Below, piece by piece: positions 44,230-56,100 of a stretch of 64,000 nt of DNA; the stretch's first letter is position 1, and each line of letters starts with the position of its first letter. This DNA is from Gemmatimonadota bacterium (GTDB lineage: Bacteria; Gemmatimonadota; Gemmatimonadetes; Longimicrobiales; Gaopeijiaceae), in the NCBI GenBank assembly GCA_022823365.1, contig JAJDXG010000056.1:124001-188000 (forward strand), given 5' to 3'. The position numbers and the translations under genes are program-made. The notes below the pieces were generated by a model. The model worked only from the letters and a program-made list of their open reading frames with translations, searched no databases and was not told where the DNA came from.

Positions 44230-44242
44230 CGGAGGAGACGCC

Positions 44243-46042
<1,800 letters not shown>

Positions 46043-46054
46043 ATATATCAGTAA

Positions 46055-46068
46055 ACATCAGCAGATGT
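46055..46068. repeat. ACATC/GATGT inverted repeat upstream of the ROK gene
   Basis: ACATC-AGCA-GATGT sits in an unusually AT-rich patch (46039-46086) between lepA and the ROK kinase gene. Two CAGTA motifs flank it. It could be an operator or a lepA terminator hairpin without a T tract. Confidence 0.3.
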
Positions 46069-46126
46069 CAGTATCGATCGATGATGCTTCGTCGGCGCGT
46101 CGTGGAGGCCGGGTGGCTCTCCCGGG

Positions 46127-47122
46127 ATGCCTCTGATGGCCGAGTGGATCGCGGGGGTCGATATCGGTGGGACCACCCTCTCGGTGGGCATCGTTGCGGC
46201 GGAGGGAGGGCGTCCGCGCGCGCTGCGGGTGGACGACACGCCGTCCGGAGGGGGCCCGGAGGAGGTGGTCGACATGGTTTGCGCGATGGTCCGCGCGGCC
46301 GTGGATGAGCTGGCGCGCACGGAGGGCCCGGACGCCACGGTAGCCGGCGTGGGGGTCGCCGCGCCCGGGTCACTCGACCGCGCCCGCGGCGTGGTGCTCG
46401 AGTCGCACAACCTGGGGTGGTTCGGGCTTCCGTTGCGTGACCGCGTCCAGGCCGCGACCGGCCTGCCCACCGTCGTGGAGAACGACGCCAACTGCGCCGC
46501 CTACGGGGAATGGTGGCAGGGGGCGGGACGCGGCTTCCGGTCGGTGCTGGGGATCACGCTGGGCACCGGCATCGGCGGCGGGATCGTCATGGACGGGCGG
46601 CCCTTCGCCGGGGCCACGGGCGCCGCCGGGGAGATCGGACACATGACGGTCGAGTTCGGCGGCCGCCGCTGCACCTGCGGGGGCAGGGGATGCCTCGAAC
46701 CCTACGCCTCCGGGCCGGGCATCGCGCGCGCCGCGGTCGAGGGGCTGGCCGGGGGGACGCGGTCGACCCTGCCGGAACTGGTGGCGGGGGACCTGAACCG
46801 CATCACGGCCGCCACCGTGCACCAGGCGGCGGCGGGGGGCGATGCCTACGCGGCCGAGGTGCTGGCGCGCGCGGCACAAATGCTCGCGGCCGGGATCACC
46901 GGCGCGGTCAACCTGCTCGGCCCGGAGGCGGTGGTGGTGATGGGCGGGGTGACCGCGGCCGGCGACCTGTTCTTCGGCCCGCTCGCCGCGGAGCTCGGCC
47001 GCCCCCGCTTCCGCTCGGCGCTGGATGCCTGCACGGTCGTGCCGGGGGCGCTCCCGGGGACCGCCGGGGTGGTGGGGGCGGCGGGGGTGTTCCGCCTGCG
47101 GACCGATCCGGCCCGTGGCTGA
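46127..47122 (+). CDS. ROK-family sugar kinase (glucokinase-like)
   Basis: A 331-aa ROK protein with no DNA-binding extension, so a kinase more likely than a repressor. ATP-site GVDIGGTTLSVGIV lies at the N-terminus and VVENDANCAAYGEWWQGAGR in the middle; the latter carries the catalytic Asp. The ROK signature LGTGIGGGIVMDG and the zinc site CTCGGRGCLE follow. ATG 46136 is an alternative start three codons later. It ends in an eight-base overlap with the PfkB-type kinase, so two sugar kinases are translated together. The substrate is probably a hexose. Confidence 0.9.
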   Translation: MPLMAEWIAGVDIGGTTLSVGIVAAEGGRPRALRVDDTPSGGGPEEVVDMVCAMVRAAVDELARTEGPDATVAGVGVAAPGSLDRARGVVLESHNLGWFGLPLRDRVQAATGLPTVVENDANCAAYGEWWQGAGRGFRSVLGITLGTGIGGGIVMDGRPFAGATGAAGEIGHMTVEFGGRRCTCGGRGCLEPYASGPGIARAAVEGLAGGTRSTLPELVAGDLNRITAATVHQAAAGGDAYAAEVLARAAQMLAAGITGAVNLLGPEAVVVMGGVTAAGDLFFGPLAAELGRPRFRSALDACTVVPGALPGTAGVVGAAGVFRLRTDPARG

Positions 47123-48140
47123 CCCGCGCTCCCGCCGGGGATCGCCCGGTTCCGGGGCGCGGCGCCCGCGCCTGGGCGTGGTAGGCACGCTCGTGTGGGA
47201 CACCATCCATCTGCGCGACGGACGCGGTGATCCGGTGGAGGAATGGGGCGGGGTGAGCTACGCCCTCGAGGCGCTGGCCGCGTCGCTGCCGGCGCAGTGG
47301 CGCATCGTGCCGATCCTCAAGGTGGGCCGGGACCTGGCCGAGCCCGCGCTCCGGTTCCTGGGCGAGATCCCCCGCGTGAACCCGCACCGCACCGTCCGCA
47401 TCGTCCCGGAACCCAACAACCGCGTTGAACTGCGCTACCTGGACGACGAGCGGCGCTGCGAGCGCCTTACGGGCGGGGTGCCTGCCTGGAGCTGGGAGGA
47501 GTTCTGGCCTCTCGCCGGCGACTGCGACGCCCTCTACGTCAACTTCATCTCGGGATTCGAGATGGAGCTGGGCACCGCACAGATGCTGCGCGAAACGTTC
47601 GAGGGCCCGATCTACGCCGACCTCCATTCCCTGTTCCTGGGCATCGGGCGGCACGGCGAACGCGAGCCGCGCCCGCTGCCGCTCTGGGACTCCTGGCTGC
47701 GCTGCTTCGACGCGGTGCAGATGAACGAGGACGAGTATGCGCTGCTGGGCCTGGATGCCGGAGATCCATGGCGGCTGGCGGCGCACGTGGTGGGGCCGGA
47801 CCTGAAGCTGGTCACCGTCACGATGGGCCCGCGCGGGGCGGCGTATGTCGCAGCGCCCGATTTCTCGCCCGACACCTCGACCTGGCACGCGATGCGCGGA
47901 CAGGTGGCCACCGCGGCCCCGGCCACCACCCGGCAGATCGACATCCCCGGAGGCCCGCGCGAAGGCGATGTGACTGGTTGCGGGGACGTATGGGGCGCTA
48001 CCTTTTTCGCTCGGCTGCTGGAGGGCGACCGCATCGAGCGCGCGATCGCCGCCGCCAACTCCATGGCCGCCCGAAACGTCGAACATCGCGGTGCGCGCGG
48101 GCTGCACCTCCACCTGAAGGGGCGGATCGCCCGCCGATGA
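47115..48140 (+). CDS. PfkB-family carbohydrate kinase
   Basis: A 341-aa ribokinase-like enzyme from GTG 47115, inside the end of the ROK gene. RLGVVGTLVWDTIHL and EEWGGVSYALEALAAS are the N-terminal sugar-binding part. GDVTGCGDVWGATFFARLL at about residues 280-300 is the PfkB C-terminal signature with the anion hole and catalytic Asp in GCGD; AVQMNEDEYALLG is the typical NxxE strand. The sugar substrate is not evident. Positioned with lepA and a ROK kinase, which suggests a small carbohydrate-linked cluster. Confidence 0.88.
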   Translation: MADPRSRRGSPGSGARRPRLGVVGTLVWDTIHLRDGRGDPVEEWGGVSYALEALAASLPAQWRIVPILKVGRDLAEPALRFLGEIPRVNPHRTVRIVPEPNNRVELRYLDDERRCERLTGGVPAWSWEEFWPLAGDCDALYVNFISGFEMELGTAQMLRETFEGPIYADLHSLFLGIGRHGEREPRPLPLWDSWLRCFDAVQMNEDEYALLGLDAGDPWRLAAHVVGPDLKLVTVTMGPRGAAYVAAPDFSPDTSTWHAMRGQVATAAPATTRQIDIPGGPREGDVTGCGDVWGATFFARLLEGDRIERAIAAANSMAARNVEHRGARGLHLHLKGRIARR

Positions 48141-48189
48141 ACCGCGCCGCGCCCGCCCGTCCCGCCGCGCCAACTCCGGAGTTCGCCGG

Positions 48190-49095
48190 GTGCATGTGAT
48201 CCGCGTACCCTCATCGCTGGACTACTCCACCGTGGACAGCGTCTTCCGGCAATGCGCGCAGGCCGTGGAAGGCAAGGCGCTCTTCGACGCGGGCTACCTT
48301 CGCTTCGTCGACCCGCAGGGCCTGGTCGGGCTGTTGAGCGCGGGGGCCCTTCTGAAGCGCCGGCTGGGGCAGCCGCCCCATCTGCGGCTTCCCCGGCAGG
48401 CGGAGGTCCTCGGATACCTGGCGCGCATCCGCTTCCTCGAGCAGGCTCGACGCTTCTTCTCGATGCAGGCCCGGCGTCCGCGCGAAATCGCCGCAAGCTC
48501 CGACGTGCTGCTCGAGATCACCCCGGTGACCACCAACAGCGACGTGCACGCCGTCGTGGACCGCGTGCAGACGCGCGCGGGGACCATCCTCACCCGCACC
48601 CTCGGGTATCCGCTGGTGACCGTCGTCCAGTTCTCGGTGGTGCTCTCGGAGGTGTGCCAGAACATCATCGAACACGCCGAGGCCCCGGGATGGGTGGCCG
48701 CGCAGGCGTACTACTGGGCCAAGCGCCGGGACCGCTGGATGCTGGTGATCGCGGTGTCCGACCTGGGGCGCGGCTTCCGCGAATCGCTGGCGGCCGAGCA
48801 CGCCGGCCGTTTCGGAAAGCGATGGGGGGACGGCAGCGCGCTGGAAGCCGCCTTCCTGCACGGCGTCACGCGTTTCCAGGACCTGGGGAGAGGCCAGGGG
48901 ATCCAGCAGATCCGCAGGCAGGTGCGGCGGTGGGACGGGCTCATCTCCATCCGCAGCGGGACCGCGCGCATCGCCGACGTGCCGGAATGGGACGACACCC
49001 CCGCTCTGGAGCAGGGCCTGGCGCATTTTCCGGGCGCCCAGATCAACATCGTTCTGCCCGCGAAGCAGCGGGGCAAGGAAAGGAGCGGCGCATGA
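48190..49095 (+). CDS. STAS-HATPase fusion, anti-sigma/partner-switch type regulator
   Basis: A 301-aa protein from GTG 48190, with GGAG eight bases upstream. Residues about 1-100 look like a STAS domain (GYLRFVDPQGLVGLLSAGAL), but the position of the phosphorylated Ser in SpoIIAA-type domains reads Pro-Gln-Gly (41-44), so it probably cannot be switched by phosphorylation. Residues about 140-290 are a GHKL ATPase: N-box SEVCQNIIEHA (Glu154, Asn158), G1 SDLGRGF (Asp191) and GRGQGIQQIRRQV. This fuses the two halves of a partner-switch pair. The next gene is a second STAS protein. Confidence 0.75.
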   Translation: MHVIRVPSSLDYSTVDSVFRQCAQAVEGKALFDAGYLRFVDPQGLVGLLSAGALLKRRLGQPPHLRLPRQAEVLGYLARIRFLEQARRFFSMQARRPREIAASSDVLLEITPVTTNSDVHAVVDRVQTRAGTILTRTLGYPLVTVVQFSVVLSEVCQNIIEHAEAPGWVAAQAYYWAKRRDRWMLVIAVSDLGRGFRESLAAEHAGRFGKRWGDGSALEAAFLHGVTRFQDLGRGQGIQQIRRQVRRWDGLISIRSGTARIADVPEWDDTPALEQGLAHFPGAQINIVLPAKQRGKERSGA

Positions 49096-49114
49096 CGGAC
49101 TTGGGTCCGGCCTC

Positions 49115-49702
49115 ATGAACGGATTCGGCATCGACCCGGTGGCGATCGACCTCCGGCGCCTGGTCCGGAGGCAGGTGGCGTCGCTCTACGCGCACCTGGT
49201 GACCCGGCCCACGGGGCGCGCGGTGCGGCTGGCCATCGAGAGCCAACTCGCGAACGCGGGAGAGATGGCGCTCTCGGTCATCGATTTCTCCGAGGTTCAC
49301 GTGGTGGATTTCTCGTGCGCGGACGAGGTCGTGGCGAAGCTGCTCCTGCACTACCAGCCGCCCGGGAGAGCCGCCCGCGCCTTCTTCATCCTTCGCGGCG
49401 TGAGCGACCTTCATCTGGAGCCGATCGAGGCCGTGCTGGAGCGCCATCGTCTCACTGCCGTGGCGGAAACCGCAGCGGGGCCGTGCCGGCTGGTTGGCGT
49501 GCCGAGCGAGGCCGATGCCCGGGTCTGGCGTTCCCTCGAGGAGCGGGGAGCCCTTTCTCCGGGGGATGTCCCGGCACACCTTCCGGACGAGGTCGATCGC
49601 GCTGCGCTGGAGTCACTCGTGCGGCGCGGACTTGTTTTCCGGCGGCCCGAGTCGGGAGACTATCTGGCGCTGAGCAATCTGATGAGGAGTCTGATGGGAT
49701 GA
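49115..49702 (+). CDS. STAS-like protein with C-terminal winged-helix-like part
   Basis: A 195-aa partner of the preceding gene. The STAS core ALSVIDFSEVHVVDFSCADEV keeps a Ser (Ser67) at the phosphorylation position that the fused STAS lacks. The C-terminal 50 residues (PDEVDRAALESLVRRGLVFR then YLALSNLMRSL) read like a small winged helix. ATG 49115 follows the previous stop by 20 bases. The stop overlaps the next gene (ATGA). Together with the HATPase fusion it could form a two-component switch; the output target is unknown. Confidence 0.65.
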   Translation: MNGFGIDPVAIDLRRLVRRQVASLYAHLVTRPTGRAVRLAIESQLANAGEMALSVIDFSEVHVVDFSCADEVVAKLLLHYQPPGRAARAFFILRGVSDLHLEPIEAVLERHRLTAVAETAAGPCRLVGVPSEADARVWRSLEERGALSPGDVPAHLPDEVDRAALESLVRRGLVFRRPESGDYLALSNLMRSLMG

Positions 49703-50901
49703 AGAGCGTCTCGGAGGAGAGAACGAACGATTCGCCGGAGGCGCGGGAGGCCTGGGGTCCGGGCACGCTGGGTGTCCACGCCGGCGCGCCCGAGCCGCGT
49801 CCCGGCGAAGCCGTCGTACTGCCCGTGGTCCAGAGCTCCACCTTCTTCTGGAACGCGCCCGGCGATGCGCCCGAGCTGCGCTACTCGCGCTACGGCAACA
49901 ACCCGAACCAGGTCGCGGTGGCGAAGAAGCTGGCGGCGCTCGAGGGCACCGAAGCCTCGCTGGCCGTTGCGAGCGGGATGGCGGCCACCGCACTCGCTGT
50001 CCTCGCCGTCACCCGCGCCGGGGACCACGTCGTGGCCTCGAAGCACCTGTACGGCGCCACCAGCACGTTCCTCGCCGATGAGATGCCGCACCGAGGGGTC
50101 ACCACGACCTTCGTGGATCCGGACGAGACCTGCGCCTGGGAGTCGGCGATGCGGGACAACACCCGCATCCTCTTCCTGGAGACACCGACCAATCCCGTGA
50201 TGCGCGTGTTCGATCCGCGCATACCGGTGCGCCTCGCGCGCCAGGCCGGGGCGGTGACCATGATGGACGCCACCTTCGCCTCGCCCATCAACCTCAGGCC
50301 TGCCCGCCTCGGCGTGGACATCGTCATCCACAGCGCGACCAAGTACCTGGGCGGCCATTCCGACCTGATCGCGGGCGTGGTTTCCGGCAGCCGCGAGCTG
50401 ATCGGACGGGTGCAGCGCATGCTGGTGCTCTACGGGCCGGCGCTGGACCCGCACGCAGCCTGGCTGCTGGAGCGCGGGATCAAGACGCTGTCGGTGCGCA
50501 TGGCGCGCCACAACCGGAGCGGCCTGGAGCTCGCCGCCTGGCTGGAAGGCCGTCCCGGGATCTCGCGTGTCTCCTACCCCGGGCTCGCCAGTCACCCCGA
50601 CCGCACGCTCGCGGGCGAGCTGCTGGACGGCTTCGGCGGCATGGTGGGCTTCGTGCTGGAGAGTGGCGGAGCGGGCGCGGACGCGTTCTGCCGCAATCTG
50701 GAGGTGGCCAGGGTCGCGCCCAGCCTGGGCGGCGTCGAGACCCTCGTGTCGCAGCCGCGCTTCACCTCTCACATCGGCCTGACCCCGGAGGAGAGGACGC
50801 AGGCGGGGATTCCCGACGGGTTCGTTCGCGTCTCGGTGGGACTCGAAGAAGTCCGCGATCTGCAGCGCGACTTCACCCGGGCACTGGAGGCGTCGCGCTG
50901 A
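49699..50901 (+). CDS. Cys/Met-metabolism PLP enzyme (cystathionine gamma-synthase/lyase family)
   Basis: A 400-aa fold-type I enzyme. Start at ATG 49699 (MKSVSEERTND), overlapping the STAS stop. Motifs: VVQSSTFFW, YSRYGNNPNQVAVAKKLAAL, the PLP-phosphate loop SGMAATALAV, FLETPTNPVMRVFDP, MDATFASPINLRP, and PLP Lys215 in HSATKYLGGHSDLIAGVV. Members make cystathionine, homocysteine or break methionine/cystathionine; the exact one cannot be fixed from motifs. The window also holds mmuM, so a sulfur amino-acid theme recurs, but the two are 7 kb apart. Confidence 0.9.
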   Translation: MKSVSEERTNDSPEAREAWGPGTLGVHAGAPEPRPGEAVVLPVVQSSTFFWNAPGDAPELRYSRYGNNPNQVAVAKKLAALEGTEASLAVASGMAATALAVLAVTRAGDHVVASKHLYGATSTFLADEMPHRGVTTTFVDPDETCAWESAMRDNTRILFLETPTNPVMRVFDPRIPVRLARQAGAVTMMDATFASPINLRPARLGVDIVIHSATKYLGGHSDLIAGVVSGSRELIGRVQRMLVLYGPALDPHAAWLLERGIKTLSVRMARHNRSGLELAAWLEGRPGISRVSYPGLASHPDRTLAGELLDGFGGMVGFVLESGGAGADAFCRNLEVARVAPSLGGVETLVSQPRFTSHIGLTPEERTQAGIPDGFVRVSVGLEEVRDLQRDFTRALEASR

Positions 50902-53318
50902 AGAGGGGCCGCCTGATCCGGAGGATCCTGCTCGGGACACTGGCAGGGGTTCTGCTCGCTTCGCTGGCGGGCGCGATCTGGCTGAGGCGGCTGGCCACCG
51001 GTCCCGCGCCGGCGTCCGGGGAACTCGTGCTTCACGGCCTGGAGCAGCCGGTTGAGATCCTGCGCGACTCCCTGGGCGTGCCCCACGTGTGGGCCGGTTC
51101 GCTGGCCGACGCGGTCTTCGCGCAGGGGTACCTGCACGCGACGGACCGGCTCTGGCAGCTGGAGATGTTCCGGCGGGTCGCCCACGGCCGCCTGAGCGAG
51201 CTTTTCGGCGAGGAGACGCTGGATGCCGACCGGTTCCTGCGCGCGCTGGGCCTGGCGCGAGCGGGCCGCGAGACGGCCGTCAGCGAAGAGACCAGGGCGC
51301 TCGGGGAAGCGTACGCGCGCGGGGTGAACGCGGCCCTGGCCGGATGGCCCGGTCTCCTGCCGCCGGAGTTCGTCCTGCTGCGCGCCGGTTTCGAGACCTG
51401 GGAGCTCGAGCACTCGCTCGCGGTGGAGAAGATCATGGCCTGGGATCTGTCACAGTACGGGGTCTCGATGTCGCTGGCGGGCGCGCGCGCCATCGCGGGA
51501 GACGAGGCCGTGCTGGAGTTGCTGCCGTCCTATCCCGACTGGGGGGTGACGATTCTGCAGGATCGCCCCCTGGCGCGTGCAGATGGCGGAGTTCCCGGCG
51601 AGACCGGGGTATCCGGGGGTGGCGGGATCGCCAGCAGTCCCGGTGCGCCGCCGGACGCTCTGCCCCCCGCCGTCTCCGCCGACGTGATTGCGTCGGCACG
51701 CATGCCCGCGGCCGCCCGCACCGCGCTCGAAGCGGCGAGCATCTTCCGTGCCTCCAACTCCTGGGTCGTCGGAGGGTCCCGCACCGCGACCGGAACGCCC
51801 CTCCTCGCCAACGACATGCACCTGGGCCTGGACCATCCCAACATCTGGTACCTGATCGGGCTGCACGCTCCCGGCCTGGACGTCGTCGGACAGAGCCTGC
51901 CGGGCGCGCCCGGGGTGATCGCGGGACACACCGCCGGCGTTGCATGGGGCTTCACCAACGCGATGGTGGATGACTCCGACTTCTTCATCGAACGGGTGGA
52001 TCCGGCCGATACCACGCGCTACCTGACGCCGGAGGGAAGCGAGCCCTTCCGGGTGCGGGAGGAATCGATCCGGGTTCGCGGCCGCGCCGAGCCGGTGCGC
52101 ATGATGGTGCGCGAGACCCGCCACGGCCCCGTCATGACATCCGTGGATCCGGTGCCGGGAGGCGAGCTGCTGTCGTTCCGCTGGGGCGCGCACGATCCGT
52201 CGACGACCTTCGACGGGATCCTGGCGATGAACCTCGCCAGTTCCGCCGGCGAACTGATCGCCGCGCTGGCCCTCTTCACCAGCCCCTACCAGAACGTGGT
52301 CTTCGCCGACACCGCCGGCGACTTCGGCTACCAGCTCGCCGGGGCCGTTCCCCTGCGCCGCTCGGGCAGTCCGTCCCTTCTCCCGGTGCCCGGGTGGACC
52401 GGAGAACACGACTGGACCGGTACGCTGCCCTACGAGCGCAATCCCCGGCTCCTCAACCCGGCGTCGGGCTTCATCGCGACGGCCAACAACCGCCAGGGCC
52501 TGGACTCGCTCTCGCTGGTGATCTCCCCGGACCGCTGGGAGGACCCCTACCGCGCCCAGCGCATCACCGAGCTGATCGAGGCGCGCAGCGACCACGACGC
52601 GGAATCGATGAGGGCCATTCAGCTGGATGTCCGGAGCGCCTTCATCGCCCGCTACCGGGACCGGGCGGCCAGCGCCTTTCGCCGCGCGGGGCTGGACAGC
52701 CTCGCGGCCGCGCTCGAAGCTTGGGACGGCCGCGCGACGGTGGAGAGCACGGAGGCGACCCTCTTCCACGCCTGGGCGGAGGCGCTCGAGGCCGCGCTGC
52801 GCGCCCGCTTCTACGCGGCTTCAGGCGGCTTCGGCTATTTCCCGCAGTACATGGTCGGGCGGGCGCTCGACGCCGGCGGGGCGGGGGTGGACTCTCTGGC
52901 CGGGCAGGCCGCGCTCGAGGCGGCGGACGCGAGCGGCAGACCCTGGGGGCAGGTCCACCTCCTGCGCATTTCGCATCCCTTCCAGGACGTGCCGCTGATC
53001 GGCGGCCTGCTGGGCTTCGGCCGGCGCGGCCTGCCCCGGCCAGGCGACGACTACACGGTCGACGCGGCCCCGTTCGAGGGTAACGTGCCCCTGTTCGAGG
53101 TCACCGCCGGGCCCAGCCAGCGTTCCGTCACCGACCTGGGAGATCTCGGTCGCGGGGGTGGATTCATCCTGCCCGGAGGGCAGTCCGGCCGTCCCGCCAA
53201 CCGCCACAGCTGGGACCAGCTGGAGCGCTGGCAGCGCGGCGAACTGTGGCGCCTGCCGCTCGACCGGTCGGAGGTGGAGGCGCGCACGGTCGCCCGGCTC
53301 AGACTCCTGCCGGGGTAG
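50898..53318 (+). CDS. Penicillin acylase-family N-terminal nucleophile hydrolase, membrane anchored, CTG start
   Basis: An 806-aa amidase made as a proenzyme. The track starts at GTG 51027, which cuts off a membrane anchor (RRILLGTLAGVLLASLAGAIWL). CTG 50898 keeps it, overlaps the previous stop as CTGA and has GGAGG seven bases upstream. The alpha part has LRDSLGVPHVWA and AQGYLHATDRLWQLEMFRR. The spacer ends before Ser286 in SNSWVVGG, the expected beta-chain nucleophile; GTPLLANDMHLGL and HTAGVAWGFTN follow. This is the penicillin G/cephalosporin/AHL acylase group. The natural substrate is unknown. Confidence 0.9.
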   Translation: MKRGRLIRRILLGTLAGVLLASLAGAIWLRRLATGPAPASGELVLHGLEQPVEILRDSLGVPHVWAGSLADAVFAQGYLHATDRLWQLEMFRRVAHGRLSELFGEETLDADRFLRALGLARAGRETAVSEETRALGEAYARGVNAALAGWPGLLPPEFVLLRAGFETWELEHSLAVEKIMAWDLSQYGVSMSLAGARAIAGDEAVLELLPSYPDWGVTILQDRPLARADGGVPGETGVSGGGGIASSPGAPPDALPPAVSADVIASARMPAAARTALEAASIFRASNSWVVGGSRTATGTPLLANDMHLGLDHPNIWYLIGLHAPGLDVVGQSLPGAPGVIAGHTAGVAWGFTNAMVDDSDFFIERVDPADTTRYLTPEGSEPFRVREESIRVRGRAEPVRMMVRETRHGPVMTSVDPVPGGELLSFRWGAHDPSTTFDGILAMNLASSAGELIAALALFTSPYQNVVFADTAGDFGYQLAGAVPLRRSGSPSLLPVPGWTGEHDWTGTLPYERNPRLLNPASGFIATANNRQGLDSLSLVISPDRWEDPYRAQRITELIEARSDHDAESMRAIQLDVRSAFIARYRDRAASAFRRAGLDSLAAALEAWDGRATVESTEATLFHAWAEALEAALRARFYAASGGFGYFPQYMVGRALDAGGAGVDSLAGQAALEAADASGRPWGQVHLLRISHPFQDVPLIGGLLGFGRRGLPRPGDDYTVDAAPFEGNVPLFEVTAGPSQRSVTDLGDLGRGGGFILPGGQSGRPANRHSWDQLERWQRGELWRLPLDRSEVEARTVARLRLLPG

Positions 53319-53320
53319 CG

Positions 53321-53348
53321 CGCCGGACGAAGAGCTATCCGCCCGGCG
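53321..53348. terminator. GC-rich hairpin between convergent genes
   Basis: CGCCGG (53321-53326) and CCGGCG (53343-53348) are complementary and enclose a 16-base loop between the acylase stop (53318) and the proC stop (53356). No T tract. Confidence 0.35.
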
Positions 53349-53355
53349 TCCCCGG

Positions 53356-54195
53356 CTACGCCCGCGTGCTCATCTCGCCCAGGGCCACGCTGCGCTGGAA
53401 CGCCGCGTGCACCGCCTTGGACATGATGGTTCGGAAACCGCCCTTCTCGAGCTGATACAGCGCCTCGGCCGTGGTGCCTCCGGGCGAGGTCACGCGGTTG
53501 CGCAGCTCGGCGGGATGGACGGTCTGCTGCTCGGCGTAGATCGCCGCTCCGCGGATGGTCTGCACCACGAGTTCGCGCGCGTCCCTGCGCGAGAACCCGA
53601 GATGAACCGCCGCGTCGATCAGCGCCTCCATCATGAGAAACACGTAGGCCGGTCCGGTGCCGCTGATGGCCGTCGCGATGTCGAGGAACCGCTCGTCGTC
53701 GACGAACAGCCGTCGCCCCAGCGAACCGATGATGGTTCCGGCCTGCGTCCTCTGCTCGGGCGAGACCTCCGGGGTCGCCGTCCACACGGTCATGCCCTCC
53801 CCGACCTGGGCCGGCGTGTTGGGCATGGTGCGCACGATGGCGCGGTGCTTCAGCAGCGAGGCGATGTTGCCGATGGAGGCGCCGGCCACGATCGAGAGCG
53901 TCAACGCATCCTGCCGGATCCCGCCCTGAAGCTCGGAGAGCACGCCGGGCAGGACCTGCGGCTTGACCGCCAGGACGACGACGTCCGCCTCCCGGGCCGC
54001 CTCGCGGTTGCACAGGGTGGTCCGGACCCCGAACTGGTCGCGCACCAGCGCAAGCCGGTCCTCGTTGCGGTCGCTCGCGATCATGCGGGCCCGATCGATG
54101 TCGTCGCCCCCCGCAAGGCCGCCGATCATGGCCGCGCCCATGGCCCCGGCGCCGATGAAGGCCACGCCCGGCCCGTTCGACCGTGTTGTGTCCAT
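53356..54195 (-). CDS. proC: Pyrroline-5-carboxylate reductase
   Basis: A 279-aa enzyme that reduces P5C to proline, last step of proline synthesis. Start ATG 54195 (MDTTRSNGPG). Motifs: VAFIGAGAMGAAMIGGL (NADPH site), VVLAVKPQVLPGVL, RTMPNTPAQVGEGMTVW, SGTGPAYVFLMMEALIDAAV, and TSPGGTTAEALYQLEKGGFR. It lies 17 bases after the P5C dehydrogenase gene in the same direction. The track ORF starting at 55491 is a shadow of the dehydrogenase joined to it. ProC and the dehydrogenase act in opposite directions from P5C. Confidence 0.95.
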   Translation of the reverse strand: MDTTRSNGPGVAFIGAGAMGAAMIGGLAGGDDIDRARMIASDRNEDRLALVRDQFGVRTTLCNREAAREADVVVLAVKPQVLPGVLSELQGGIRQDALTLSIVAGASIGNIASLLKHRAIVRTMPNTPAQVGEGMTVWTATPEVSPEQRTQAGTIIGSLGRRLFVDDERFLDIATAISGTGPAYVFLMMEALIDAAVHLGFSRRDARELVVQTIRGAAIYAEQQTVHPAELRNRVTSPGGTTAEALYQLEKGGFRTIMSKAVHAAFQRSVALGEMSTRA

Positions 54196-54212
54196 GTCCC
54201 GCTCGAGCCCCG

Positions 54213-55844
<1,632 letters not shown>

Positions 55845-56100
55845 GACAGCCTCGGGTACGGTAGGGAGGATCTGGGCGGCGACGGGAAAACGGTGGTCGC
55901 CCGGCTCGGGTGCGGCTCTTCCAACAGCCCGGCGACGGGGACGGGCACGGGCAGCGACCGGCAGGGACAAATCTCGCGATTCGCCATCCCACCGCAAGGG
56001 TTTGCCCGGAGGTCGGCCGGACACTGCGCCGCACCCCGCCGAATGCTCGTCCGGGGTGCCTTTGCACGCCCCGCCACGGCGCGGAACGAGGGAGCCGCGA

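Noticed and set aside
48137-48196. 20-codon ORF after the PfkB gene (MNRAAPARPA)
   Set aside because: Too short, Ala/Pro-rich and in a different frame from the next gene; likely chance.
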